A DNA stretch of 64,000 nt from positions 124,001-188,000 of the forward strand of contig DAINDF010000002.1 in NCBI GenBank assembly GCA_036732005.1, read 5' to 3'. The DNA comes from UBA1926 sp036732005 (GTDB taxonomy: Bacteria > Planctomycetota > Phycisphaerae > Phycisphaerales > UBA1924). The stretch's first letter is position 1. Every line of letters begins with the position of its first letter. Positions 41,206-50,119 of this stretch are shown in pieces. The position numbers and the translations under genes were made by a program. A model generated the notes under the pieces. The model did not search any database, was not told where the DNA came from, and worked only from the letters and a program-made list of their open reading frames with translations.

Positions 41206-43686
41206 TCAGCGCTCGTCGACGCGTTTCAGTCGGGCGTATTCGAGGACGAGGGTCTTTTTGCCCAGGCCTCGGAAGTTGACTTCCACGCGGGCGTTTGAGC
41301 CTGAGCCGGTGACGGCGGCGACGACGCCCTCGCCGAACTGTGGGTGGCGGACGCGGGCGCCCGGGGGGTATTGGTTGGAGGCGGCGGGGCTTGCGGATTT
41401 GTGGGCGGCGCGGAGGGCGGCGAGTTTTTCTTCCATGGAGCCGGACGCCGAGCCTGTGGGGCGCGACGGCGAGCCTGAGTCGGATCGGGTGGGGCGTGCG
41501 TGGGGGGCGTCGTCGAAGGGGTCGCGGGGCTCGTCGTCCCAGGCGTCGGTCTGGTCGGATCGGGTGATGTGCTCGGATCCAAGTTCGTCGAGGAAGCGGC
41601 TGGGGATGGTGCGTTGGACGAGGCCGCGGACGGTGCGGTAGCGGGCGCAGGTGATGTGGAGCCTGCGCATGGCGCGGGTGATGCCGACGAAGGCGAGGCG
41701 TCTTTCTTCTTCGAGGGCGGCCTCGGACTCGAAGGCGCGGGCGTGGGGGAGGACGCTTTCTTCGAGGCCGATGATCGCGACGACGGGAAATTCGAGCCCC
41801 TTGGCGGCGTGGAGGGTCATGAGGGTGACGGAGCCCTGGGCGGGGTCGACGGCGTCGGCGTCGGCGACGAGGGCGATCGATTCGAGGTAGGCCCGGAGCA
41901 GGGCGAGCAGGGGGGGGACCTGGGCGGGGGCGCCCGCGGCGGCGGCGTCGGGGCCCGGGAAGGCGACGGGGTCGGCCTCGGGGTCGTACTCATCCTCGAA
42001 TTGGCGGGCGCTGCTGATGAGTTCGTCGAGGTTGTCGAGGCGTTCGGCGTCGGCCTCGGCGCCCGAGGTCTTGGCCTGCTTGGCGTAGTGGGCGCGGAGG
42101 CCCGACTCATCGATAACGCGGGCGACGAGTTCGTGGAGCGAGGAGGCGACCTCGGCGCCCATGAATGAGCCGGCGCCGGTCCAGGTGTCGATGGTGTGGA
42201 CGAACGCGGCGATGGCGGAGGCGGACCGCGCGGTGACGCCGTCGCCCTCGCTGGCGGTGCGGAGGGCGTCGAAGATGGGGGCGGCGCGCTCGGCGGCGAG
42301 GGCACGCATGCGTTCGAGGCTGGACTTGCCGATGCCGCGGGTGGGGGTGTTGATGATCCGTTCGAGGGAGACATCGTCGGCCTGGTTTGCGACGACGCGG
42401 AGGTAGGCGGCGGCGTTCCTGATCTCCTCGCGCTGGAAGAAGGCGGTGCCGCGGGCGATGGTGTAGGGGACGCCGGCCTGGCGGAGGGCGTCCTCGACGA
42501 CGCGGGAGAGGGCGTTGGTGCGGTAGAAGACGGCCATGTCGCGCCAGGCGATGGAATTGGTCTCGTGCTCGGCGCGGAACCAGTCGGCGATGAGGTCGGC
42601 CTCGTGTCGTTCGTCGCGGCAGAGGACGACGGAGGCTGGCTCGCCGCCGTCTCGGCTGGTGTAGAGGGGTTTGTCCTTGCGTCGGGTGTTGTGTTTGATG
42701 AGGCGGTCGGCGATGGCGAGGATGGGGCGGGTGGAGCGGAAGTTCTCGCCGAGGGTGATGACGCGGGCGCCGGGGTAGTGCTCCTCGAATTCGAGGATGT
42801 TGGAGATGTCGGCGCCGCGCCAGCCGTAGATGGCCTGGTCGGGGTCTCCGACGACGCAGATGTTGGGGCCGACGGTTTGGCCGAGGTCGTCGTCGTCGAT
42901 GCCGGGCATTCCGGCGAGGTCGCTGTGGGCGGGGCGGGGGTCGCCGGCGAGGAGTGAGGCGATCTGGAACTGGGCGCCGTTGGTGTCCTGGTACTCGTCG
43001 ATGAGGAGGTATCGCCAGCGGTTCTGGCATTCGCCGCGGATTTTGGGGTCGCGGGAGAGCATGCGGGCGGTGAGGAGGAGGAGGTCGTCGAAGTCGATGG
43101 CGCCGGCCTGGCGGAGGGTCTGGGCGTACGCCTGGTAGATCTTGGCGACCTGTTTGCTGTAGAAGTCGGCGGCGCGGGCGGCATAGGCGTCGGCGTCGAG
43201 GAGCTCGTTCTTGGCGTTGGAGATCGCGGCGAGGACGGAGCGGGGGGGCCAGTTGGTGGTGGAGAGGTCGAGGCGTTCAAGGGTCCGCTTCATCGCGGCG
43301 GTCTGGTCGGCGGTGTCGTTGATCGTGTAGTCGGGCTTGAGGCCGGGCAGGTCGGCGCGGTCGGCGTAGCGGCGGAGAAGGCGGGCGCAGAGGGAGTGGA
43401 AGGTGGTGACGGTGAGGCCTCGGAGGCGGCGTTCGGCGTCCGGCTCGCCTTCGAGGAGGGTGTGGACGCGTTCGCGCATCTCACCGGCGGCCTTGTTGGT
43501 GAAGGTCAGGGCGAGGATCTGCCAGGGGGGGATGCCGAGCCGCATGAGGTGGGCGATGCGGCGGGTGATGACGCGGGTTTTCCCTGAACCCGCCGCGGCG
43601 AGGACGAGGAGGGGGCCCTCGGTGCACTCGACGGCCTGGCGCTGGGACTCGGTGAGGTCGGAGAGCAGATCGGGGGGTGCGGTCAT
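41206..43686 (-). CDS. pcrA: UvrD/PcrA-type DNA helicase
   Basis: 826 residues. Superfamily 1A helicase with Q-motif LTESQRQAVECTEGPLLVLAAAGSGKT at residues 10-37, motif Ia ALTFTNKAAGEM, motif II LIDEYQDTNGAQ near 232, motif III GDPDQAIYGWRGADISNI near 289, VYRTNALSRVVEDALR and the C-terminal LMTLHAAKGLEFPVV, then FVGITRAMRRLHITCAR. The tail has the PcrA-like Tudor end: HPQFGEGVVAAVTGSG, then VNFRGLGKKTLVLEYARLKRV. It unwinds DNA 3' to 5' in repair and replication fork restart. Two acidic inserts (EFEDEYDPEADP, and a Pro-rich insert near 740) lie outside the motifs. Confidence 0.93.
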   Translation of the reverse strand: MTAPPDLLSDLTESQRQAVECTEGPLLVLAAAGSGKTRVITRRIAHLMRLGIPPWQILALTFTNKAAGEMRERVHTLLEGEPDAERRLRGLTVTTFHSLCARLLRRYADRADLPGLKPDYTINDTADQTAAMKRTLERLDLSTTNWPPRSVLAAISNAKNELLDADAYAARAADFYSKQVAKIYQAYAQTLRQAGAIDFDDLLLLTARMLSRDPKIRGECQNRWRYLLIDEYQDTNGAQFQIASLLAGDPRPAHSDLAGMPGIDDDDLGQTVGPNICVVGDPDQAIYGWRGADISNILEFEEHYPGARVITLGENFRSTRPILAIADRLIKHNTRRKDKPLYTSRDGGEPASVVLCRDERHEADLIADWFRAEHETNSIAWRDMAVFYRTNALSRVVEDALRQAGVPYTIARGTAFFQREEIRNAAAYLRVVANQADDVSLERIINTPTRGIGKSSLERMRALAAERAAPIFDALRTASEGDGVTARSASAIAAFVHTIDTWTGAGSFMGAEVASSLHELVARVIDESGLRAHYAKQAKTSGAEADAERLDNLDELISSARQFEDEYDPEADPVAFPGPDAAAAGAPAQVPPLLALLRAYLESIALVADADAVDPAQGSVTLMTLHAAKGLEFPVVAIIGLEESVLPHARAFESEAALEEERRLAFVGITRAMRRLHITCARYRTVRGLVQRTIPSRFLDELGSEHITRSDQTDAWDDEPRDPFDDAPHARPTRSDSGSPSRPTGSASGSMEEKLAALRAAHKSASPAASNQYPPGARVRHPQFGEGVVAAVTGSGSNARVEVNFRGLGKKTLVLEYARLKRVDER

Positions 43687-43710
43687 CCGCTCACGGTAGC
43701 GGGGCGGATG

Positions 43711-44079
43711 TCAGCCGGCGGCGCGTCGTGTTGAGGCCTCTTGCAAGGACAGGAGGACCTGGTCGGGGTCGAGGTTGTAGCCTCGGGCACGCATGCCGGA
43801 CCAGTTGAGCCCGACGAGGAGCCCATCGGCCCGCATGGCGGGCAGGATCTGGTCGCGAAACTCGGCGGTGAGATGGGGGACGACGACGCGTCCCTTGCGG
43901 CGGAGGGGGCCTTCGAGCATGCGCACGGCCCGGGCCCGGGAGGAGAAGAAGGGACGGGCGTGGATGCCCCCGGCGAGGTGCCAGGTCTCGGGGCCCTCGT
44001 CCTCGTGCTCGATGGCGAAGACCTCGCCCGACGCGGCGACCTCGCGGAAGAAGGCGTCGGCAAGGGCGGCGAGCGACAC
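43711..44079 (-). CDS. Small protein, possibly DUF2750-like
   Basis: 122 residues from the GTG at 44079, with GAGGAG seven bases upstream; the longer open frame has no ribosome site. It reads LAALADAFFREVAASGEVFAIE, then ETWHLAGGIHARPFFSSRARAVRMLEGPLR, then FRDQILPAMRADGLLVGLNWSG. The pattern (a WxL strand, a surface helix with SR..RA, a strand with VGLNWSG) fits DUF2750 proteins, which occur in single copies of unknown function. It starts a divergent pair with the protein kinase gene, 375 bp apart. Confidence 0.55.
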   Translation of the reverse strand: MSLAALADAFFREVAASGEVFAIEHEDEGPETWHLAGGIHARPFFSSRARAVRMLEGPLRRKGRVVVPHLTAEFRDQILPAMRADGLLVGLNWSGMRARGYNLDPDQVLLSLQEASTRRAAG

Positions 44080-44378
44080 GGGGATCTCCTCGGAGGCAGA
44101 GGGTCGGAGGGAGGATCGGCCATCTGGGGTCGAGCGTTGACGCGGAGTGGGGATCGCGCGCGAGGGAGGCCCGAGAACCGCGGCGGGCTGGGCGCGTTGC
44201 GGCGGATGGGGGTTCAGGTGTAGACCGGATGTGCCGATGGCGCGGGGTTGGGGGGCGTGGGGCGCGGGCGGTGCGGGCAATCTGCGCCCCCGTGAACAAG
44301 CGGGTCGATCCGTTCCGGGATCGGGCCGTATCGGGAGTCGGGACAATCCGGGCGATCCGCTCGTGGCGGTGCCCGGCG

Positions 44379-44407
44379 TTGACAATCCGTGCGGGCCTCA
44401 TTATTTT
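44379..44407 (+). promoter_or_regulatory. Sigma-70-type promoter of the protein kinase gene
   Basis: TTGACA at 44379-44384 and TATTTT at 44402-44407, 17 bp apart, is close to consensus and stands out in this sequence. The leader to the ATG at 44455 would be about 40 bases. The rest of the 375-bp gap from 44080 holds no other gene that I can support. Confidence 0.6.
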
Positions 44408-44454
44408 CCAGCCAGTTCGGTCCCCGCGCGGTGTCTTGCGCGGACGGAAGCGGG

Positions 44455-45840
44455 ATGAGTCAGCCAGAACCCAAACTCGAATCGAACGGCGGTCTGCCGA
44501 TTTCGGCGGAGGACACGGCCGGGTTCGTTCCCCCCGGGGTGGACTCGCGGAGCGGTGATGTTTCCGGGTTTGGGGACGCGTGGCGCGCGGAGGCGGAGAA
44601 GAGCGGGACGAACCTGGACACGATCGTGGGCCGGGCGGTGATCGACCAGGGGTTGGCGACGACGGAGCAGGTGCAGCACTGTCTTGCGCTGGCGAAGGGC
44701 ATCGAAGACCCGAACGAGCGATCGCTTTGGAGATTGCTGGTCCGCAATGGGTACGCGACGCAGAGCCAGATGCTGCGGCTGCGCGAGCGGCTGGACGACG
44801 AGCGCAAGGGGATTCCCGGGTACACGGACTTCAAGGAGCTGGGCCGGGGGGCGATGGCTCGGGTGTACCGGGCCAAGCAGCGGAGCCTGGACCGTTATGT
44901 GGCGGTGAAGATCCTGCCGGCGAAGTTCTCGGCGAACGCGCAGTTCATCGAGCGGTTCTTCCGTGAGGGTCAGGCGGCGGCGCGGCTGAATCACCCCAAC
45001 ATCGTGCAGGCGTTCGATGTCGGTCAGAATCGCGAGACCTACTACTTCGTGATGGAGTATGTGGACGGGCGGACGGTCCACGACGACATCGTCTCGCAGA
45101 AGCGGTTCGAGGAGAAGGACGCGGTGGAGGTGGCGATCCAGGTCGCCGAGGCTCTGGACCATGCGCACGGGCGGGGCCTGATCCACCGGGATGTGAAGCC
45201 CAAGAACATCATGATCACCAAGCAGGGGGTGGTGAAGCTCGCGGACATGGGGCTTGCGCGTGCGGTGTCGGACAAGGAGGCGGCGGAGGCTGAGAAGGGC
45301 AAGGCGTTCGGGACGCCTTACTACATCAGCCCCGAGCAGGTGATGGGGCTCGAGCACATCGGCCCGCAGTCGGACATCTACTCGCTTGGCGCGACGCTGT
45401 ACCACATGGTGACGGGGGTTGTTCCGTTCGAGGGCAAGGACCCGTCGGAGGTGATGAAGAAGCACCTGAAGACGCCGCTGACGGCGCCGGACCATGTGAA
45501 CCCCAAGCTCAGCGCCGGGATCAGCGAGGTCATCGAGATGATGATGGCCAAGAAGCCCGGGGAGCGGTACAAATCCTGCAAGGACCTGCTGCTGGACCTC
45601 CGCGCTGTTCGGGCGGGGGAGAAGCCCCCGATCGCCCACAAGGACCTCGGGGGGCTTGAGCAGATTTCGGGGCTGGCCGAGGCGGAGCGGGCAGCTTCGC
45701 CGGCGGATCTGCCCCAGAACGCCGCCGGGGGGGCGGCCGGGCGGGGCTGGACTTCGGTCTTCGCCGAGCCGATGTTCCTGGTGATGGTGGTGCTTTTCGT
45801 GCTGAGCGCGGCGTTGAACATCGTCCAGATCGCTCTGTAA
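44455..45840 (+). CDS. Membrane-bound Ser/Thr protein kinase
   Basis: 461 residues from the ATG at 44455 (GGAAG upstream). Residues 45-110 are a helical N-terminal module, IVGRAVIDQGLATTEQVQHCLAL, similar to the MshEN/GspE-N type that binds cyclic di-GMP or proteins. The kinase domain runs from GRGAMARVY near 130 to residue 395: VAVKI, catalytic HRDVKPKN near 243, metal loop DMG near 263, and GTPYYISPEQV. DMG in place of DFG is common in planctomycete kinases. A single membrane helix, FLVMVVLFVLSAALNIVQIAL, ends the protein, so it is tail-anchored with no outside sensor domain. infC follows 338 bp downstream. Confidence 0.9.
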   Translation: MSQPEPKLESNGGLPISAEDTAGFVPPGVDSRSGDVSGFGDAWRAEAEKSGTNLDTIVGRAVIDQGLATTEQVQHCLALAKGIEDPNERSLWRLLVRNGYATQSQMLRLRERLDDERKGIPGYTDFKELGRGAMARVYRAKQRSLDRYVAVKILPAKFSANAQFIERFFREGQAAARLNHPNIVQAFDVGQNRETYYFVMEYVDGRTVHDDIVSQKRFEEKDAVEVAIQVAEALDHAHGRGLIHRDVKPKNIMITKQGVVKLADMGLARAVSDKEAAEAEKGKAFGTPYYISPEQVMGLEHIGPQSDIYSLGATLYHMVTGVVPFEGKDPSEVMKKHLKTPLTAPDHVNPKLSAGISEVIEMMMAKKPGERYKSCKDLLLDLRAVRAGEKPPIAHKDLGGLEQISGLAEAERAASPADLPQNAAGGAAGRGWTSVFAEPMFLVMVVLFVLSAALNIVQIAL

Positions 45841-45858
45841 AGGATTTGGACAGGGCGC

Positions 45859-45887
45859 TTGCTTGGCGGGGGCACCTGAAATAGATT
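45859..45887 (+). promoter_or_regulatory. Possible promoter upstream of infC
   Basis: TTGCTT at 45859-45864 and TAGATT at 45882-45887, 17 bp apart, just after the kinase stop. A transcript from here would have a leader of about 285 bases before the infC start. A CCGGGG/CCCCGG hairpin lies at 45897-45913 in that leader. Confidence 0.4.
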
Positions 45888-46178
45888 TTGCGCAACCCGG
45901 GGTCTGTCCCCGGCCGAGGAGCACCCCCCGTTTCCATGGCTTCAAGCGTTTCCGAGAGACTGTTTTCCCCGAGCCGCGTCGTTGGATGCGTCGGGGTGGC
46001 GTGGTGTCTCGGGGCGTTGGGGGCGGGCGGCGTTTCTCGCGTTTTCGGGATTGCGGGATGACCGAGGTTGTGGTCCCGCCCATCCTGTTGCAGTTCACGA
46101 ACTGTCGTGACGACGCCTCGGCCGCGCGTGGCGGTGGGGGTCGTTCGGTCGCGTTCCGTCTGGTCAAGGAGAATTGAC
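45888..46178 (+). other. infC leader region
   Basis: Long, structured sequence without a supported gene. Besides the 45897-45913 hairpin, a CCCCGAG near 45968 can pair with a CTCGGGG about 40 bases downstream. infC genes are often autoregulated through their leaders, so this is a candidate, but no known leader class can be recognised. It ends with AAGGAG at 46166-46171. Confidence 0.4.
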
Positions 46179-46988
46179 ATCGCACGCCGCTTTCTGATGA
46201 GAGGCCCGGCCCCGGTGCAGCGCACCCGGGTGAACCACATGATCCGTATTACCCCGATCCGGCTGATCGGGGCCGACAACGAACAGGTCGGCGTCGTGGA
46301 CACCGCGGAGGCGCTGCGGATGGCGCAGGAGGCGGGGCTCGACCTGGTCGAGGTTGTGTCGGACGCGCGCCCGCCGGTCTGCAAGATCATGGACTACGGG
46401 AAGTACAAGTACGACCTCTCGAAGAAGCAGCAGCGGAGCCGGGCGGCGGGGAAGGGTCAGGAACTCAAGGAGATCCGGCTCGGTCGCTCGATCAAGATCG
46501 ACCCGCACGATGTGCAGATCCGCGTGGACCAGGCGCGGAAGTTCCTGATGGCGGGGCACAAGGTGCAGATCACGCAGCGTTTCCGCGGGCGTGAGATGAT
46601 GCACAAGGAACTTGGGCTGGACCGGCTTCAGAAGATCTGCGTGGACCTGGGAGACATCGCGAAGGTCGAGCAGTCGCCCCGGTGGGTGGGTCGGCAGACG
46701 AGCATCGTGCTGGCGCCGGAGCGGGACAAGATCGAGGCGATCAAGCGGAAGATGACGCAGGCGGAGCGGGAGAAGGCGGAGCGTGAGCTCGAGGAGGCCG
46801 AGCGGGCGCACGAGGCCGCGCTCGAGGCCGAGGCCGCCGAGGACGACGACGAGGAGGACGATCTGCCCGAGAACGGTCGGGAGAAGCCCAAGACCGGGAA
46901 GGGGACAAAGCGGGGCAAGGGGCCGGCGGACGACCGGGCCAGCAACCCCGTGGAGGACGAGATCGCGGACCTGCTCGGCGGGGCGTGA
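46179..46988 (+). CDS. infC: Translation initiation factor IF-3, probable AUC start
   Basis: 269 residues if it starts with the ATC at 46179, which lies seven bases after AAGGAG. The ATT at 46173 is too near the site and the next ATG (46197) has none. The IF-3 core is clear: RVNHMIRITPIRLIGADNEQVGVV near 16, then PVCKIMDYGKYKYDLSKKQQ, and the C-terminal domain KEIRLGRSIKIDPHDVQIRVDQARKFL. From about residue 185 an extra charged tail of 85 residues follows (EREKAERELEEAERA, then DDDEEDD and a Lys-rich end). IF-3 controls start codon choice. It ends the transcript: rpmI and rplT do not follow, and a strong terminator does. Confidence 0.92.
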   Translation: MARRFLMRGPAPVQRTRVNHMIRITPIRLIGADNEQVGVVDTAEALRMAQEAGLDLVEVVSDARPPVCKIMDYGKYKYDLSKKQQRSRAAGKGQELKEIRLGRSIKIDPHDVQIRVDQARKFLMAGHKVQITQRFRGREMMHKELGLDRLQKICVDLGDIAKVEQSPRWVGRQTSIVLAPERDKIEAIKRKMTQAEREKAERELEEAERAHEAALEAEAAEDDDEEDDLPENGREKPKTGKGTKRGKGPADDRASNPVEDEIADLLGGA

Positions 46989-47016
46989 GGCCCACGCGGT
47001 CAACAGGAGTCAATCG

Positions 47017-47050
47017 ACCGCGTGCCGTGGTGGCACGCGGTTTTTCTTTT
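47017..47050 (+). terminator. Intrinsic terminator of infC
   Basis: ACCGCGTGCC and GGCACGCGGT arms (10 bp, perfect) with a 5-base loop, followed by TTTTTCTTTT. It lies 28 bp after the infC stop and separates it from the convergent permease gene. Confidence 0.92.
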
Positions 47051-47057
47051 GCCTGAC

Positions 47058-48389
47058 TCAATCGTGCCGGAGGGCGACGATGGGGTCCTGGCGGGCGGCC
47101 TTGCGGGCGGGGTAGATGCCGAAAACGAGCCCGGTGGCGGCGGCGACGAGGAAGGCGACGATGACGGCCCATGGGCTGACGGCGGTGGGAAGGGAGACAT
47201 CGCGGGGGACATAGTCGCCGATGAAGGGGGCGTCGGGGAGCATCGGGACGACCTTGTCGAGGGTGACGGTCAGGCCGAGCCCGAGGGCGACGCCGACGAG
47301 CCCGCCGACGGCGCTGAGCACGCCGGTCTCGACGAGGAACTGGGCGATGATGTGCTTGCGGGTGGCGCCGAGGGCCCTGCGGATGCCGATCTCGCGGGTC
47401 CTTTCGGTGACGGTGGCGAGCATGATGTTCATGATGCCGATGCCGCCGACGAGGAGGCTGATGGCGGCGATCGAGGCGCTGATCCACTGCCCGGTGAGGG
47501 CCCGCTTGCGGGCGTTCTCGAGGAGTTCGTAGGGAACGATCATGCCGACATCGGTGAGCTCGGGGTGGCGGGTCTCCATGATTCGGCGGAGGCGTGCGGC
47601 GTCGGTGATCACGCGCTCGCGTTCGGGGCTTTCGAGGTAGATCTCGGCGATCTGGACCTCGTTGCCCTGGAAGGAGCCCTGGGTGCGTCGGATGACGGCG
47701 TCGCCGAAGACCGCGCGTGCGGTGGAGATGGGGATGTGGACATCGAGGTTGAGGTCGCGTCCGACGAGGGCGGAGCCGGCGCCGCCCGAGAGGCCGATGG
47801 GGCTGAGGACGCCGACGACCTCGAGGACCTTGTCGTCGATGCGGATGGTCTGGCCGAGGGGGTCTTCGAGTCGGAAGAACTCCTTGGCGATCTCGGACCC
47901 GATGACGCAGACGAGGGACTGGGCGATGATGTCGGTTTCGGTGAGGTAGCGGCCTCGGGCGACGCGGAGGCGTGCGACCTCGGCGAACTCGGGCGTGGTG
48001 CCGAAGGCCTGGCTGATCTTGCGCATCTGCTCGCGGAGGATCTCGCTGCCGACCTCCTTGAGCGGGACGACCTGGGCGGCGTCGGGGAAGTTCTCCTCGA
48101 TGACGCGGAGGTCGGCGAAGGTGATGCCGTAGCGGTTGAGGAAGCTGCGCTGGTTGCCGCCCTGCTGGGTCTGGGCCTCGGGGGGCTTCTGGCTCCGGAT
48201 GATGATGTTGCGGGCGCCGAGGCGTTCGATCTGGGCGAGCGCCTCGCGGGTGGAGCCCTCGCCGATGCCGACCATCGCGATGACGGCGGCGACACCGAAG
48301 ATGATGCCGAGCGCGGTGAGGATCGAGCGGAGGAGGTTGAGGCGGAGGTTGGTCAGGCCGAGGCGGATGGTCTCGAGGAGGAATTCCAT
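47058..48389 (-). CDS. MacB-type ABC transporter permease (FtsX-like)
   Basis: 443 residues from the ATG at 48389. One N-terminal helix (LLRSILTALGIIFGVAAVIAMVGIGEGST), a periplasmic MacB core domain of about 220 residues, and three C-terminal helices with the MacB signatures SIAAISLLVGGIGIMNIMLATVTERTREIGIRRALGATRKHIIAQFLVE and a final VFGIYPARKAARQDPIVALRHD. These proteins use ATP hydrolysis by a MacB-type ATPase to drive lipoprotein, peptide or drug export by mechanotransmission. No ATPase or membrane-fusion gene is adjacent, so the partners must be elsewhere. Confidence 0.9.
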   Translation of the reverse strand: MEFLLETIRLGLTNLRLNLLRSILTALGIIFGVAAVIAMVGIGEGSTREALAQIERLGARNIIIRSQKPPEAQTQQGGNQRSFLNRYGITFADLRVIEENFPDAAQVVPLKEVGSEILREQMRKISQAFGTTPEFAEVARLRVARGRYLTETDIIAQSLVCVIGSEIAKEFFRLEDPLGQTIRIDDKVLEVVGVLSPIGLSGGAGSALVGRDLNLDVHIPISTARAVFGDAVIRRTQGSFQGNEVQIAEIYLESPERERVITDAARLRRIMETRHPELTDVGMIVPYELLENARKRALTGQWISASIAAISLLVGGIGIMNIMLATVTERTREIGIRRALGATRKHIIAQFLVETGVLSAVGGLVGVALGLGLTVTLDKVVPMLPDAPFIGDYVPRDVSLPTAVSPWAVIVAFLVAAATGLVFGIYPARKAARQDPIVALRHD

Positions 48390-48440
48390 GCTGGGCGATG
48401 GTACGGCCACTTGGGCCCCCGGGGCGGTATCCTGCGTGCG

Positions 48441-48755
48441 ATGGCGATGTCTGGGCGGAGCGCGGTCAGGGTCGGCCCCGAGACGGAGACGGAGCGTGGC
48501 TGGTCGTACGAGGCGACGCTGGCGTGGTCGGCGGACCGGAGCACGCGGCACACGGTCACGCTGTCCTGGGCGGACCACGACCTGCTGAGCGCGGGCTTCT
48601 CGCCCCCGTCGCGGACGGTCGAGGTCGCTCTCGGGGTCGTCGTCGAGGCGGGGGAGGCGTCGCTGGGCGCGGGCCGTCTTCCCCCGCGGTTCGACATCTC
48701 GACGCTGAGGCGCCTGCTGCCTGGGTTCGACGACCTGGTGCAGGAGCGGCTCTGA
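48441..48755 (+). CDS. Hypothetical protein
   Basis: 104 residues from the ATG at 48441 (a second ATG at 48447). It reads SGRSAVRVGPETETERGWSYE, then AWSADRSTRHTVTLSWADHDLL, then a C-terminal SPPSRTVEVALGVVVEAGEASL, then PPRFDISTLRRLLPGFDDLV. A small soluble alpha/beta protein without a signal peptide. It is divergent from the permease gene by about 50 bp. No family recognised. It is a likely gene because the frame is clean and codon use is like its neighbours. Confidence 0.5.
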   Translation: MAMSGRSAVRVGPETETERGWSYEATLAWSADRSTRHTVTLSWADHDLLSAGFSPPSRTVEVALGVVVEAGEASLGAGRLPPRFDISTLRRLLPGFDDLVQERL

Positions 48756-48774
48756 CGGGGACGCGCGCCCGGGC

Positions 48775-49995
48775 TCAGGCGCCGGCGGGCGAGGGCGGCG
48801 CGGCGAGTTTCAGGAATGCCGACCGGTACGCGAGGTGGCTGGCGAGGGCGCTGAGCGGGATGCCGATCGCCCCGAGGATCGGGATGAACTGGATGCCGAT
48901 CGCCAGGAGCAGGAGGGCGCGGAGGGCGAGGCGGATCAGGAATGACCGGAGCCTGGGGATCGAGCGGCGGTAGGGGGCCACGATCGAGAGGCGGGAGTAG
49001 ATGACCGCCGGGATGAGGCCCATGACGGGGATCAGGCTCAGAAGGGTGGTGACGACCACGACGACCGGGAGTCGGCGGCGGACCCACGCGTCGTAGGCCC
49101 GGACCGTGTCGGGTGAGTTCATCGAGACGGTGCCGCAGGCGGGGCAGGCCTGCGAGACCTCGCGCTTCTCAAGGCGCTCGGCGCAGCGGCGGCACCGGCG
49201 GAACTGCTCGAGGCGGTGGGGCTGGTCTTCGGCGGCGAGGGACCGCCCGGCGACGCCGAGCCAGGTGACCGCCATGGGGGAGGGGTTGGCCTCGCCGCAC
49301 GCCGGGCAGACGAGGGCGGCGGTGGACATGTCGCGGGCGCACTTGCCGCACGGGACGCGTCGCTTGGCCTCCCGTTTCTCGAGGAAGCGCTGGGCGAGCC
49401 AGAGGGCGAGGACCCCGAGCCCGGCGAGCGCGAGCATGAGGAACGGGAAGAGGAAGGCGGCGACGATCCCGAGGGCCGACCAGGCGTCTTCGACCCAGCT
49501 CAGAAGGCCCTGGACGCCGGCGTCGTCGTCCTCGTCGATCTCGAAGATGGTGCCGAGCAGGCTGGAGCGTATCAGGGCGGCGACATAGACCGCGCCCGCG
49601 ATCGCGAGCGAGCCGGCCCAGTCGAGCACGCCCGCCTGGCCGACGGTCTGCTCGATAAACGCCCGGTCGTCGGCGGTGAGGATCTCGCTGGCGACGATCA
49701 TCGCGGCGACCGGTTTGAGGTACTTGTCCACGAGGAGAAGGGCCTCGCGGGCCTCGGGGATCTTGTTCGCGCCGAGTTCGAGGGCCGCGAGCAGGCCCAG
49801 GACGATCAGCGTGAGGTCGTGGGTGAACCAGGTCGGCGTGCGGGAGAATTCGCCCAGGGACTGGAGCAGGCCGATGTCGGGCGCGAGCCAGGAATCCGGC
49901 GCGAACCGGAGCATGCAGGCCGCGACGAAGCAGGGGAGGAAGGTCCGCGAGGAGAAACTGGTGATCGATCCGATGCTCGCGGCGAGTGCTTCCAT
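48775..49995 (-). CDS. Membrane protein with DUF4126-like part and two zinc ribbons
   Basis: 406 residues. The N-terminal half is hydrophobic with the pattern LLAALELGANKIPEAREALLLVDKYLKPVAAMIVAS near 68, which resembles DUF4126. After further helices to about residue 212 come two zinc ribbons: CGKCARDMSTAALVCPACG near 219 and CRRCAERLEKREVSQACPACG near 268. Two more hydrophobic stretches close the protein. Position of the ribbons on the same side of the membrane suggests a cytosolic binding surface. Function unknown. Confidence 0.65.
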   Translation of the reverse strand: MEALAASIGSITSFSSRTFLPCFVAACMLRFAPDSWLAPDIGLLQSLGEFSRTPTWFTHDLTLIVLGLLAALELGANKIPEAREALLLVDKYLKPVAAMIVASEILTADDRAFIEQTVGQAGVLDWAGSLAIAGAVYVAALIRSSLLGTIFEIDEDDDAGVQGLLSWVEDAWSALGIVAAFLFPFLMLALAGLGVLALWLAQRFLEKREAKRRVPCGKCARDMSTAALVCPACGEANPSPMAVTWLGVAGRSLAAEDQPHRLEQFRRCRRCAERLEKREVSQACPACGTVSMNSPDTVRAYDAWVRRRLPVVVVVTTLLSLIPVMGLIPAVIYSRLSIVAPYRRSIPRLRSFLIRLALRALLLLAIGIQFIPILGAIGIPLSALASHLAYRSAFLKLAAPPSPAGA

Positions 49996-50119
49996 GACCG
50001 GTGTCGGCCTCCGGGGCCCGGCGTGAGCCCGATCGGGCAGCGTACCCGATGCAGGGCTCGGCCCGCCTGGTATTGGGCGGGGGGCGGGGCCGGTTTCTCG
50101 GGGGCGGCGGGACGGACGG

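Noticed and set aside
40802..41641. Plus-strand frame in the gap before the helicase
   Set aside because: Runs into the antisense of the helicase gene; no ribosome site and no recognisable product.
46173..46175. ATT as the infC start codon, as in E. coli
   Set aside because: It lies one base after AAGGAG, too close for initiation; the ATC at 46179 has the right spacing.
47022..48755. 577-codon acidic plus-strand frame over the permease gene
   Set aside because: Shadow of the MacB-type gene on the other strand; only its last 104 codons, from 48441, look like a real gene.
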